Shown here: piece after piece, positions 27,062 to 35,659 of the stretch | Layout: each line of letters opens with the position of its first letter | Numbering within the stretch: position 1 is the stretch's first letter | Origin: Candidatus Handelsmanbacteria bacterium | GTDB lineage: Bacteria; Latescibacterota; UBA2968; UBA8231 | Reading direction: 5' to 3' | Assembly: GCA_016867395.1 (NCBI GenBank) | Contig: VGJS01000004.1 | Span: 1 to 64,000, forward strand | DNA length: 64,000 nucleotides | Made by a program: the position numbers and the translations under genes | Notes under the pieces: generated by a model | What the model saw: the letters and a program-made list of their open reading frames with translations, nothing else | What the model was told of the DNA's origin: nothing | Database searches by the model: none

Positions 27062-27892
27062 TCAGCGCAGCAGCGCGAGCACCTGGTCGATATCTGTGTC
27101 GGACTCGACAGCCAGGCTGGCCGCCGCCTGGCTGAGGATCTGGGAGCGGGTCAGGTCGGCCATGGCCCTGGCCACATCCACGTCGCGGACGTTAGACTCG
27201 GCCTCGCTCAGCTTTTCGAGGATGCTGGCGCTGGTGGTGCTGTTCATCTCCAGGCGGTTGTGGAGGGCGGCCACCTTGTTGCGCTCCTCCTCTACCTGCT
27301 TCTCGACCCGCTGTAATTGCGCCAGGGATTCGCGGGCGTTCTTGATGGTGTCGATGGTCAGGCTGCCGATGTTTAGGTGCGCGCCCTGGGCGCTCATATC
27401 GTTGAGGTTGAACTGCACCACATCGTTGCCGCTGGCGATGGAGGGCCCGATCTCGATGGCAAATTCCCGCGCCCCCTCCAGGAGGGGGGTGTTGTTGTAG
27501 GTGATGGCCGTGGCGATGCGGTTCATCTCAGACTTCAACCCCTCGAACTCCACGTCCAGGCTGCCCCGCTGTTCGTCGGTAAACAGGCCGTTGGCCGCCT
27601 GGACCGCCAGGGTCTGCATGCGCTGGACGATCTCGGTCAGCTGCCCCAGAGCCCCGTCGGCCATCTGCAAGAGCACGATGCCCTGCTGGGCGTTGCGGTT
27701 GCCCTCGGCCACGGCGCGGACCTCGGCCCTGAAGGCATCGGCCATGTACAGACTGGCCGGGTCGTCGCTGGCCCGGTCGATGCGGCTGCCCGAGGACAGA
27801 TGCTCGATGTGCTTGGCAGCCTCCGCGTAGTGCAGGGTCAGATTGCGGTGGACCTGGTTGAGATGGGGGTTGTGGTTGATCCGGGCTGGCAT
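27062..27892 (-). CDS. Flagellin
   Basis: A short flagellin of 276 residues, the extracellular filament subunit. The conserved N-terminal helices contain LSSGSRIDRASDDPASLYMAD (family: LSSGxRIxxAxDDxAG) and NAQQGIVLLQMADGALGQL. The C-terminal helices have AESNVRDVDVARAMADLTRS and end in DIDQVLALLR. The variable middle is minimal, so domains D2/D3 are essentially absent. The Gly of the usual DDPAG is Ser here. Together with MotAB at 53499-55250 this indicates motility, though no other flagellar genes are in the window. No convincing sigma-28 site was seen upstream. Confidence 0.92.
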   Translation of the reverse strand: MPARINHNPHLNQVHRNLTLHYAEAAKHIEHLSSGSRIDRASDDPASLYMADAFRAEVRAVAEGNRNAQQGIVLLQMADGALGQLTEIVQRMQTLAVQAANGLFTDEQRGSLDVEFEGLKSEMNRIATAITYNNTPLLEGAREFAIEIGPSIASGNDVVQFNLNDMSAQGAHLNIGSLTIDTIKNARESLAQLQRVEKQVEEERNKVAALHNRLEMNSTTSASILEKLSEAESNVRDVDVARAMADLTRSQILSQAAASLAVESDTDIDQVLALLR

Positions 27893-27994
27893 GGCGAGTC
27901 CCCGAACGGGTTGAGGGGCATGAGTACCCCCGCCAGCAAGCGAAGAACATGCCGCCCTCGCGACTCGTTGTAAAAAAGATGTTTATATGAGAAT

Positions 27995-28011
27995 CGCCGC
28001 AAAAAGCGGCG
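27995..28011. terminator. Short hairpin between bactofilin and flagellin genes
   Basis: CGCCGC and GCGGCG flank a five-A loop. On the minus strand the sequence after the stem is A+T-rich (ATTCTCATATAAAC) but not a clean T-run. It may end bactofilin transcription or belong to the flagellin leader. Confidence 0.35.
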
Positions 28012-28044
28012 GAGAAAATTGCCGGCGGGGGAAAGCCGTGCCGG

Positions 28045-28491
28045 TCAGCGCGAAGCCGAGGAGACCATGATCGGCTCCGAGGAGCGCACCGGGCCTTCCT
28101 GGCAGAACTCCCGCTCGTAGAGAGCGGCCAACTCGCCCGTCTCCATGGAGCATCTGCCGTGGAAAACCGCCCCTTCGGCGATGCCCAGGTCGCTGGTGGT
28201 GATGTCGCCGATGAAGCGGGCCTGGCTGTCCAAGCGCACCTTCTCGGCCTGGATGCGGCCGCGCACCACCCCGTTGAGATAGACCTCCTGGCCCTGGAGC
28301 TGGGCATAGACCTGCCCGGACTGGCCGATGGTCAGGGCCCCGGAGCAGATCAGCTCGCCCTTAAAGGTGCCGTCGATGCGGACGCTGTTCTCCACCCGGA
28401 TCACCCCCTCAAAGACCGTGCCGCGCCCGATGATGGTGTTGAGGGTCTGGCCGCTACCGACCGTCGCGGTGGTTTCCTTTTTTCCCAGCAT
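28045..28491 (-). CDS. Bactofilin
   Basis: A 148-residue bactofilin, a polymer-forming cytoskeletal protein built from a right-handed beta-helix. After a short tail the repeats run IIGRGTVFEGVIRVENSVRI, DGTFKGELICSG, GQSGQVYAQLQG, NGVVRGRIQAEK, SQARFIGDITTSDLGIAEG, with the typical glycine spacing. The short C-terminal tail is non-repetitive. Bactofilins organise cell shape, stalks or cell-wall enzymes, and some affect motility, which fits the flagellin gene downstream only loosely. The ATG at 28491 begins MLGKKE; TTG at 28506 would add five residues. Confidence 0.9.
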   Translation of the reverse strand: MLGKKETTATVGSGQTLNTIIGRGTVFEGVIRVENSVRIDGTFKGELICSGALTIGQSGQVYAQLQGQEVYLNGVVRGRIQAEKVRLDSQARFIGDITTSDLGIAEGAVFHGRCSMETGELAALYEREFCQEGPVRSSEPIMVSSASR

Positions 28492-28576
28492 AGTCTTGTC
28501 GCGCAAAAAAGCCCGCCAGTTACACCCTGAAACTGTAATATAGTTCCTGGGGGGCCGGGGCGCAAAACCCTGAACC

Positions 28577-29755
28577 TTACCCTTTCTTGCGTCTTTTCCG
28601 CTCCTCCCCGTCCAGGATTTTTTTGAGCTCCTCCCGCTCCTGCAACTGCTCTACCACCACCATCAGCGCCAGGTTGGTGGCCTCCTCGATGGTGCCCACG
28701 GTGCTGGTATCGATGATGGGGATGTCGCTCTGGGCGCTGACTTCGAGGAGATGCTCCTGTATCTGCTGGATGGCGTCGAGGTTTGAAAGGTATTTGTGCA
28801 TGGGGCGGGAGGGCGCATCGCTGGCCCGCTTGGCGAAGCGCTCCTCGTACACCTTGCGCTCCGACACCGCCAGGCAGACCTGGGCGACGAAGGAGCGGGG
28901 GTGGTCGGCTTTCCATCTGTCCAGCAAATCGGGCAGCAGGTGGACCCCGTCGATGATCACGCTGCTGTGCTCCTCTAGACAGCGTTCGAGGATGGCCTGC
29001 ACCCCCAGGCCCACCACCTTGGCCTGTTGGCGGAAACCGACGATCACCTCGTCCTCGCCCCCCTCGACCCCGACCAGGTACGAGGAGGTGTGGATGGAGG
29101 GCATCAGCTCCGCCGAGAGCATCAGCCGCATGATCTGGCGAATGTCGTCGGTGGCCGCCACCCGGGGGATGTCGAGCACATTGGCCATGCTGATGGCCAG
29201 CGAGGTCTTGCCCACCCCGCTGGCCCCGCCGATGAGCACGATCAGTGGCTGGTCCAGGCCGCGCCAGGCCCGCCACACCCGGTAGCGCTCGGCGTAGCCC
29301 TGGTCGTGCTGCTCGGCCAGTAGCACCTCGGCCAGTTCCTCCAGCACCTGGGTGGTGACCTGCTCGGCGCGCTGCCCCAACAGCATGTTTTCGAGTTGGG
29401 CCGCCAGTTCGTAGGACTGGTCGAGGGAGAGCCCGGCCACCCGCACCGAATGGGCCAGGCGCTCCTTAGAGAACGGCCCGGTCTCGTTCTTGCCCTCCAC
29501 GTATATGGTGGTGGGCCGGCGCTCCCAAAAGACCAAGTCGCCCACCTGGCGTTCCCCGTGTTCGGCGCGGATGGCCTGGTCGATCAGCCTGAGGATCTCC
29601 TTGCGGTCGATCCCCTTGCGCTTGGGCAGCGTCTTGCGGATGGTGTCGGCCACCTCATAGGCTTCCTCGTAGGCGAAGCCCCGCTCGATCAGGTAATGCA
29701 CCAGCATGCCCCGCATGAAGGGGATGCGCTTCTTGCCATCGATGATGGTCGCCAC
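28577..29755 (-). CDS. 2-phosphoglycerate kinase-like protein with ATP-cone domain
   Basis: A 392-residue P-loop kinase. The N-terminal 90 residues resemble an ATP-cone (IIDGKKRIPFMRGMLVHYL, then GFAYEEAYEVADTIRKTL). The kinase domain starts with LIGGASGVGKTSLA (Walker A, about residue 186), then RVAATDDIRQIMR, and HSSVIIDGVHLLPDL as the Walker B region. This architecture matches archaeal 2-phosphoglycerate kinases, which make 2,3-bisphosphoglycerate for cyclic bisphosphoglycerate synthesis, and related bacterial proteins of unknown substrate. GTG at 29755 has GAAGG upstream, 11 bases after the epimerase stop. The substrate is not certain. Confidence 0.8.
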   Translation of the reverse strand: MATIIDGKKRIPFMRGMLVHYLIERGFAYEEAYEVADTIRKTLPKRKGIDRKEILRLIDQAIRAEHGERQVGDLVFWERRPTTIYVEGKNETGPFSKERLAHSVRVAGLSLDQSYELAAQLENMLLGQRAEQVTTQVLEELAEVLLAEQHDQGYAERYRVWRAWRGLDQPLIVLIGGASGVGKTSLAISMANVLDIPRVAATDDIRQIMRLMLSAELMPSIHTSSYLVGVEGGEDEVIVGFRQQAKVVGLGVQAILERCLEEHSSVIIDGVHLLPDLLDRWKADHPRSFVAQVCLAVSERKVYEERFAKRASDAPSRPMHKYLSNLDAIQQIQEHLLEVSAQSDIPIIDTSTVGTIEEATNLALMVVVEQLQEREELKKILDGEERKRRKKG

Positions 29756-29766
29756 TGAACCTTCCC

Positions 29767-30705
29767 TCAGCCCCGCAGGTCCGCGGAGCGCATCCATTCC
29801 AGGGTGCGTCCCAACCCCTCGGCCAGGTCAAAGACCGGGGCGTAGCCCAGGCCGGCGCCCGCCCGGGAGATGTCGGCCAGGGAATGGCGCACGTCCCCCG
29901 GCCGGGCCGGAGCGAACTGGGGCGCCAGAGCAGCACCGAGCAGATGATTCAGGAGTCCGGCCAGTTCCCTGATGGTGGTGCTACGCCCGGAACCGATGTT
30001 GTAGATCTCCCCTCCGGCCCGCTCCACCTGGCCGGCACGCAGATTGGCCTGCACCACATCTTCCACATAAACGAAATCCCGCGACTGCTCGCCATCCCCC
30101 TGGATGATGGGCGGCTGCCCCAGGAGCAGGCGCCTGGCAAAGAGGGAGATCACCCCCGAATAGGGGGAGGATGGGTCCTGGCGCGGGCCGTAGACGTTGA
30201 AGTAGCGCAGGCACACCGTCTCCAGCCCGTAGATATCGCTGTAGATGCGGCAGTAGTACTCCCCGGCCACCTTGGACAGGCCGTAGGGCGAGGCCGGCTC
30301 GGGCCGCATCTCCTCGCGTTTAGGCGACTGGGGGTTGTTGCCATAGGCCGCGGCCGAGGCGGCAAAGACCACCCGCCGCACCCCGGCCCGCCTGGCCGCC
30401 TCCAGCAAGCGCAGGGTCCCCACCACATTGACCTCCTGCTCAAAGAGGGGCTGGGCCACTGACACGGCCACCGAGGCGACCGCCGCGTGGTGGTGGACGA
30501 ATTGCACCTCCCGCAGCGCCGCCTCCAGCAGTGCCCCATCGCGCAGATCCCCCTCCACCCACTCCACCGGCACCCCTTTGAGGTTGGCCCGTTTGCCGGT
30601 GGATAGGTCGTCCAACACCCGCACCTTGTGCCCCTCACCCACCAACCGCCGGCAGAGGTGGGAACCGATGAAACCTGCCCCGCCGGTCACCAAGTATCTG
30701 GCCAT
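29767..30705 (-). CDS. NAD-dependent nucleotide-sugar epimerase/dehydratase (GalE-like)
   Basis: A 312-residue extended SDR enzyme. The cofactor loop is VTGGAGFIGSHL; DDLSTGKRANL is the adenine-side loop typical of UDP-glucose 4-epimerases. The active-site region reads FAASAAAYG, then SPYGLSKVAGEYY with catalytic Tyr and Lys. GDGEQSRDFVYVEDVVQANL and IYNIGSGRSTTIREL are family motifs. It probably interconverts UDP-hexoses for envelope glycans; the exact sugar cannot be told. ATG at 30705 has GGAGGGA upstream. It is the first gene of a two-gene unit with the 2-phosphoglycerate kinase-like gene. Confidence 0.9.
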   Translation of the reverse strand: MARYLVTGGAGFIGSHLCRRLVGEGHKVRVLDDLSTGKRANLKGVPVEWVEGDLRDGALLEAALREVQFVHHHAAVASVAVSVAQPLFEQEVNVVGTLRLLEAARRAGVRRVVFAASAAAYGNNPQSPKREEMRPEPASPYGLSKVAGEYYCRIYSDIYGLETVCLRYFNVYGPRQDPSSPYSGVISLFARRLLLGQPPIIQGDGEQSRDFVYVEDVVQANLRAGQVERAGGEIYNIGSGRSTTIRELAGLLNHLLGAALAPQFAPARPGDVRHSLADISRAGAGLGYAPVFDLAEGLGRTLEWMRSADLRG

Positions 30706-30817
30706 TGTCCCTCCCTCCCCGCGCCGCGTCGGTCCGCGATCAACATGCAAAAAATATAAATACTTCCGCCTTTTTCGGCCGCTGACGCCGCTGGCAGACC
30801 CAGCGGCAGGCCCGTAG

Positions 30818-30846
30818 TTGACATTTTCCAGTACCGGGGTTAATTT
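30818..30846 (+). promoter_or_regulatory. Sigma-70 promoter of the tal-zwf-glk-aldolase operon
   Basis: TTGACA at 30818-30823, a 17-base spacer and TAATTT at 30841-30846 form a near-consensus sigma-70 promoter. It lies in the 296-base divergent region between the epimerase (minus) and transaldolase (plus), about 155 bases before the transaldolase start. The rest of the region is A+T-rich, with a second possible -10 (TTATAC) near 30943 but no good -35. Confidence 0.6.
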
Positions 30847-31001
30847 GGGACATCGTTTTACGAGGCGGTGTGGGGGGCCATGGTTTTTAATCCTCTGCCG
30901 TGGCCTTCTTCCCATTTGCTCGGAGCCGGTATTAAAGATTTATTATACCTGGTTCTGAGCATTTTCTTTTGGCCGCCACTGGCATACCGAGGAGCCTGTC
31001 G

Positions 31002-32138
31002 ATGTCCAATCCCCTGCTCCAGCTCCAGCAATTAGGCCAGAGTCCCTGGTACGACAATATACGCCGCGGGCTGATCCTGTCGGGGGAACTTCAGCGCCTT
31101 ATCGCCGAGGAAGGCGTCTGCGGCCTGACCTCCAACCCGGCCATCTTTGAGAAGGCCATCTCCGGCTCGGCCGAATACGCTGGGGCCCTGCGCGCCCTGG
31201 CCCGGGCCGGCCATACCCCGCAGGAAATCTACGAGGCCGTGGCCATTGAGGACATCCAGTGGGCCGCGGATCTGCTGCTTCCGGTCTACGAGAAAACCCA
31301 GGGCCGCGACGGTTTTGTCTCCCTGGAGGTTTCGCCCCACCTGGCCCAGGACACCGTGGGCACCATCGAGGAGGGGCTGCGCCTGGCCGGCGAGGTGGGG
31401 CGCGCCAATCTGATGATCAAGGTCCCCGGCACCCAGGCCGGGGTGCCGGCCATCGAGCACCTCATCGGCGAAGGGATCAGCGTGAACGTCACCCTGCTCT
31501 TCTCTGGCGAAAACTACCTCCAGGTGGCCCAGGCCTACCTGGCCGGCCTGGAGAAACGGGCCGCCCAGGGCGGCGACCTGTCTGCGGTGGCCAGCGTGGC
31601 CAGCTTCTTCATCAGCCGCATCGACAGCCTGGTCGACAAGGAACTGGAGAACAGGCTGATCGTGGCCGCCAAAGCCAGTCAGCGCCTGGCCCTCCGCAGC
31701 CTGGCCGGCAAGGCGGCCATCGCCAACGCCAAGCTGACCTACGCCAGCTACCAGGAACTGTGCGCCGGCCCGCGCTGGCAGCAACTGGCGGCCAAGGGCG
31801 CTCGGCCGCAGCGCCTGCTCTGGGCCAGCACCAGCACCAAGAACCCGGCCTACCGCGACGTGATCTACGTCGAGGAGCTGATCGGCGCCGAGACCGTCAA
31901 CACTATGCCCGACGCCACCCTGCGCGCCTTCCGCGACCACGGCGCCGCCCGCCCCACCCTGGGCGAGGGCCTGGAAGAGGCCCGGGAGGTCATGGCGGGT
32001 CTGGAGGAGTTGGGTGTCTCCATGCCCGAGGTGACTCGCAGGCTCCAGGAAGAAGCCGTGCGGCTCTTCGTCGAACCCTTCGATAAACTGCTGGCGGCCA
32101 TCGCCTCCCAGCGCGAGGCCGCGATGCAGCCGGCCTGA
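31002..32138 (+). CDS. tal: Transaldolase
   Basis: A 378-residue transaldolase of the longer bacterial class (TalB/TalA-like proteins are about 317; this size matches the actinobacterial/cyanobacterial type). It moves a three-carbon unit between sedoheptulose-7-phosphate and glyceraldehyde-3-phosphate in the pentose phosphate pathway. The Schiff-base lysine lies in NLMIKVPGT. CGLTSNPAIFEKAI, FVSLEVSPHLAQDT, SVNVTLLFS and LWASTSTKNPAYRD are the other barrel motifs. ATG at 31002 has GAGGAG upstream. The zwf gene follows after 20 bases, as in other operons of this transaldolase type. Confidence 0.95.
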   Translation: MSNPLLQLQQLGQSPWYDNIRRGLILSGELQRLIAEEGVCGLTSNPAIFEKAISGSAEYAGALRALARAGHTPQEIYEAVAIEDIQWAADLLLPVYEKTQGRDGFVSLEVSPHLAQDTVGTIEEGLRLAGEVGRANLMIKVPGTQAGVPAIEHLIGEGISVNVTLLFSGENYLQVAQAYLAGLEKRAAQGGDLSAVASVASFFISRIDSLVDKELENRLIVAAKASQRLALRSLAGKAAIANAKLTYASYQELCAGPRWQQLAAKGARPQRLLWASTSTKNPAYRDVIYVEELIGAETVNTMPDATLRAFRDHGAARPTLGEGLEEAREVMAGLEELGVSMPEVTRRLQEEAVRLFVEPFDKLLAAIASQREAAMQPA

Positions 32139-32158
32139 GTCTCCCGCGAGGATACCCC

Positions 32159-33670
32159 ATGAGCTACAGCCGCGCTGTCTCCGAACGTGTCCCCGATCCT
32201 AGCGCCCTGATCATCTTCGGGGCCTCGGGAGACCTGACCCGCCGCAAGCTGGTGCCGGCCATCTGGCACCTGGACCGGCAAAACCGCCTGCCGCCCGAAT
32301 TTGTGCTGGTGGGGGTGGCCCGCAGCGCCATGGACGATGCCGGCTTCCGCCAGCAGATGCGCGAGGCGCTGCGCGAATTCGTCGGCCAGCTCGACGAGGG
32401 CCAGGTGACCACCTTCCTCGACCGCCTCTTCTACGTGTGCGGCGACCCCAAGGAGTCTTCCACCCACCAGCACCTCAAGGAAAAGCTCGCCGAACTGGAC
32501 GCCCAGCGCGGCACCCGGGGCAACTACTGCTTTTACTGCTCGGTGCCGCCCCAGGTATACCTGAAGATAGTCGAGGGGCTGGGTCTGGTCGGCCTCCACC
32601 AGGAAGGCGGCGAAGGCAAGGGCTGGTCGCGCATCATCGTCGAGAAGCCCTTCGGCCACGACCTGAACACCGCCAAGGAACTCAACCGCTCCCTGCACAA
32701 GGTCTTTGACGAACACCAGATCTACCGCATCGACCACTACCTGGGCAAGGAGACCGTGCAAAATATCCTGGTCTTCCGCCTGGCCAACTCCATCTTCGAG
32801 CCCCTGTGGAACCGCCGTTACATCGACCACGTGCAGATCACCGCGGCCGAGGTCGTGGGGGTGGAGCACCGCGCCGGGTACTACGACACCTCCGGGGCCC
32901 TGCGCGACATGATCCAGAACCACTTGTTGCAGGTACTGTGTGTCATCGCTATGGAGCCGCCCTCCTCCTTCGACGCCGAGAGCGTGCGCACTGAGAAACT
33001 CAAGGTGCTCAAGGCCATCCGGCCCCTCAGCGTGGGCCAGGTGGACCGCTTCGCGGTGCGCGGCCAGTACCGGGCCGGCCAGATGGGGGACCAGGAGGTG
33101 CGGGGCTATCTCGACGAGCCCGATGTGGCGCCCCACTCGCGCACCGAGACCTTTGCTGCCATGGAACTGACCATCGACAACTGGCGCTGGCAGGGGGTGC
33201 CCTTCTACGTGCGCAGCGGCAAACGCCTTAAGCGCCGGGCCAGCGCCGTCACGCTGCAGTTCCGCCAGCCTCCCCACCTGATCTTCGCCAGAGGCGAGGA
33301 TCTACAGCCCAGCACCCTGACCATCCGCGTCCAACCCGAGGAGGGCATCTCCCTCACCTTCAACGGCAAGATCCCCGGTCCCGATGTCAAACTGGGTCCG
33401 GTGAAGATGGACTTCGACTACGCCACCACCTTCGGCGGCCGCAGCCCCGAAGCGTACGAAACCCTGATCCTTGACTGCCTGCTGGGGGACGCCACCCTCT
33501 ATTCCAGCAGCGACTGGATCGAGAAATCCTGGGAACTGCTCATGCCGGTGCTCGAGGCCTGGGGCGCCACCTCGGCCACCCGCGTGCCCTCCTACCCGGC
33601 CGGCTCCTGGGGCCCCAGGGAAGCCGAGGAACTCTTCGACCGGGAGTGGCGGCAGTGGGCCGAACTCTAA
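32159..33670 (+). CDS. zwf: Glucose-6-phosphate 1-dehydrogenase
   Basis: A 503-residue, full-length enzyme that oxidises glucose-6-phosphate to 6-phosphogluconolactone, the entry to the oxidative pentose phosphate pathway. The cofactor loop is IIFGASGDLTRRKLVPA near residue 18. IIVEKPFGHDL and the signature RIDHYLGKETVQN (catalytic His and substrate Lys) are intact. QNHLLQVLCVIAMEPP follows. ATG at 32159 has GAGGA upstream. Genes for 6-phosphogluconolactonase and 6-phosphogluconate dehydrogenase are not in this cluster. Its stop overlaps the start of glk. Confidence 0.97.
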   Translation: MSYSRAVSERVPDPSALIIFGASGDLTRRKLVPAIWHLDRQNRLPPEFVLVGVARSAMDDAGFRQQMREALREFVGQLDEGQVTTFLDRLFYVCGDPKESSTHQHLKEKLAELDAQRGTRGNYCFYCSVPPQVYLKIVEGLGLVGLHQEGGEGKGWSRIIVEKPFGHDLNTAKELNRSLHKVFDEHQIYRIDHYLGKETVQNILVFRLANSIFEPLWNRRYIDHVQITAAEVVGVEHRAGYYDTSGALRDMIQNHLLQVLCVIAMEPPSSFDAESVRTEKLKVLKAIRPLSVGQVDRFAVRGQYRAGQMGDQEVRGYLDEPDVAPHSRTETFAAMELTIDNWRWQGVPFYVRSGKRLKRRASAVTLQFRQPPHLIFARGEDLQPSTLTIRVQPEEGISLTFNGKIPGPDVKLGPVKMDFDYATTFGGRSPEAYETLILDCLLGDATLYSSSDWIEKSWELLMPVLEAWGATSATRVPSYPAGSWGPREAEELFDREWRQWAEL

Positions 33671-34659
33671 TCCTGGCCGGCGACATCGGCGGCACCAAGT
33701 CCTACCTGAGCCTCTTCGCCGCTGATCTAGCGGATTTCACCCCCCTGGCCGAGCGCCGCTACGGCACCCGCGACTACCCCGACCTGGCCTCCATGCTGGC
33801 GGCCTTCATCTCCGAGACCGGCCAGCGGCCAGGGCGCATCGTCCTGGGCATCCCCGCCCCGGTCAACCGCCTGCCCATCCGCCCGGTGAACCTGCCTTGG
33901 ATCATCGACCCGGAACAGGTACGAGCCGCCCTGAAGATCGACGACATCCTGCTGCTCAACGATTTGCAGGCCACCGCCTACGGCCTCCTGGCCCTCAAGC
34001 CCGCCGACCTCTTCGTGCTCAACCCGGGCGCCCCCGATCCCCAGGGCAATATCGCGGTGCTGGCCGCCGGCACCGGCCTGGGTCAGGGAGGGCTGTGCTG
34101 GACCGGCAGCCGCTACGTGGCCCTGCCCTCCGAAGGCGGCCACGTCTCCTTCTCGCCCACCAGCGACATCGAGGTGGGGCTGTGGCGCTTTATGTGGGAC
34201 CGCTTCCAGGAGCACGTCAGTTGGGAGCGCATCGTCTCCGGGCCGGGGCTGTTCTGCATCTACGAGTTCCTCAAGGCCAGCGGCCGGGGCGAGGAGCCGC
34301 TTTGGCTTAAGCAGGAGTTGGAGGCCGGCGACCCGGCCGAGGTCATCTCCAAGGCGGCCCTGGCCGGCCGCGCCGAGTTGGCGGTCAAGACCCTCGACCT
34401 CTTCGTTTCCCTTTACGGGGCCGAAACCGGCAACCTGGCCCTCAAGCTCCTGGCCACTGGCGGGGTGTACGTGGCCGGGGGCATTGCCCCCAAGATCCTC
34501 GATAAACTCAAGGCCGGCTCCTTCATGAAGGCGTTTCTGGCCAAAGGTCGCCTGCGCCTGGCCCTCTCAGCCATGCCGGTGAAGGTGGTGCTCAACGACA
34601 AGACCGGCCTGCTGGGCGCGGCCTACTGCGGCGCCCGCTCAACGACAGAAAGGCGATAA
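33655..34659 (+). CDS. glk: Glucokinase (Glk family)
   Basis: A 334-residue ATP-dependent glucokinase of the E. coli Glk type. The phosphate loop ILAGDIGGTKSYLSLF is at the start. LLLNDLQATAYGL carries the catalytic Asp. VLAAGTGLGQGGL, LPSEGGHVSFSP and VYVAGGIAPKIL are the other family motifs. It supplies glucose-6-phosphate to the zwf product encoded just before. GTG at 33655 (GGGAG 8 bases upstream) is chosen; GTG at 33646 would add three residues. The gene overlaps the end of zwf by 16 bases, and the aldolase starts 3 bases after its stop. Confidence 0.93.
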   Translation: MGRTLILAGDIGGTKSYLSLFAADLADFTPLAERRYGTRDYPDLASMLAAFISETGQRPGRIVLGIPAPVNRLPIRPVNLPWIIDPEQVRAALKIDDILLLNDLQATAYGLLALKPADLFVLNPGAPDPQGNIAVLAAGTGLGQGGLCWTGSRYVALPSEGGHVSFSPTSDIEVGLWRFMWDRFQEHVSWERIVSGPGLFCIYEFLKASGRGEEPLWLKQELEAGDPAEVISKAALAGRAELAVKTLDLFVSLYGAETGNLALKLLATGGVYVAGGIAPKILDKLKAGSFMKAFLAKGRLRLALSAMPVKVVLNDKTGLLGAAYCGARSTTERR

Positions 34660-34662
34660 ACC

Positions 34663-35583
34663 ATGAAAAAGCGCGTGCGCGAGATCCTCAGCTGGTACGG
34701 CAGCGACAACCCCGGCACCCTGACCAACCTGGCCCGCCTGCTCAACCACGGCAAGCTGGGCGGCACCGGCAAACTGGTCATCCTGCCGGTGGACCAGGGG
34801 GTGGAGCACGGGCCGGGCCGCAGCTTCGCCCCCAATGCGCCGGCCTACGACCCGCGTTACCACTTTGAATTAGCCATTGAGGCCGGCCTTAACGCCTACG
34901 CCGCGCCCCTGGGCTTTCTGGAAGCCGGGGCCCAGGACTACGCCGGGGACCTGCCCCTAATCCTCAAGCTCAACAACCGCGAAAACCTCAACAACGAGCG
35001 CGATCCCAACCAGGCGATCACCGGCTCCGTCGAGGCGGCCTTGCGTCTGGGCTGTGTGGCCATCGGCTACACCGTGTACCCCGGCTCGGCCCTGCGCACC
35101 GAGATGTACGAAAAACTCCAGGCCCTCGCCGAGGAGGCCAAGCGCCACGGCCTGGTGGTGGTGGCCTGGTCCTACCCGCGCGGCTCAGGGATCAGCAAGG
35201 AGGGCGAGACCGCCCTGGACGTCTCGGCCTACGCCGCCCAGATCGTCGCGCAGTTGGGCGCCCACATCATCAAGGTGAAACCACCCACCGCCTTTGTGGA
35301 GCAGGAGGAGGCCCGCAAGGTCTACGAGAGGGCCGGCGTGCCCACGGGCACCCTGGCCGAGCGCATCAAACACGTGGTGGATTCCTCCTTCGCCGGCCGG
35401 CGGGTGGTCATCTTCTCGGGCGGGGCAGCCAAGGACGAGGCGGCCATCTACGAGGAGATCCGCGGCATCCGCGACGGGGGCGGGTTCGGCTCTATCATGG
35501 GCCGCAACGCCTTCCAACGCCCCCGCGACAAGGCCCTCGAACTTCTGCACAACGTCGTCCAGATCTACGCCGGCAAGATTTAG
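34663..35583 (+). CDS. Class I fructose-bisphosphate aldolase (DhnA/FbaB type)
   Basis: A 306-residue archaeal/bacterial class I aldolase that cleaves fructose-1,6-bisphosphate through a Schiff base. LVILPVDQGVEHGPGRSF opens the barrel. VVAWSYPRGSGI, then GAHIIKVKPPTAF, holds the Schiff-base lysine. FSGGAAKDEAAIYEEI and GSIMGRNAFQRP form the phosphate site. ATG at 34663 is 3 bases after glk; AAAGG lies upstream. It is the last gene of the tal-zwf-glk-aldolase operon and is followed by a terminator. Confidence 0.93.
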   Translation: MKKRVREILSWYGSDNPGTLTNLARLLNHGKLGGTGKLVILPVDQGVEHGPGRSFAPNAPAYDPRYHFELAIEAGLNAYAAPLGFLEAGAQDYAGDLPLILKLNNRENLNNERDPNQAITGSVEAALRLGCVAIGYTVYPGSALRTEMYEKLQALAEEAKRHGLVVVAWSYPRGSGISKEGETALDVSAYAAQIVAQLGAHIIKVKPPTAFVEQEEARKVYERAGVPTGTLAERIKHVVDSSFAGRRVVIFSGGAAKDEAAIYEEIRGIRDGGGFGSIMGRNAFQRPRDKALELLHNVVQIYAGKI

Positions 35584-35598
35584 GCCGGCTCACCATTG

Positions 35599-35635
35599 GA
35601 GGCTCCGCCCGCGCCAGGGGGGGCCTCTTCTTTTT
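35599..35635 (+). terminator. Rho-independent terminator after the aldolase gene
   Basis: GAGGCTCC pairs with GGGGCCTC (one G-U pair) around a C/G-rich loop and is followed by TTCTTTTT. It ends the sugar-phosphate operon 15 bases after the aldolase stop. Confidence 0.85.
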
Positions 35636-35659
35636 GCCACCCCCTCTGCGGAGTCATCC

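Noticed and set aside
27893..28044. Sigma-28 or sigma-54 promoter before flagellin
   Set aside because: No match to TAAA-N15-GCCGATAA or to a -24/-12 pair was found.
31865..33277. A 470-codon open frame on the minus strand
   Set aside because: Antisense to tal and zwf, which are unambiguous.
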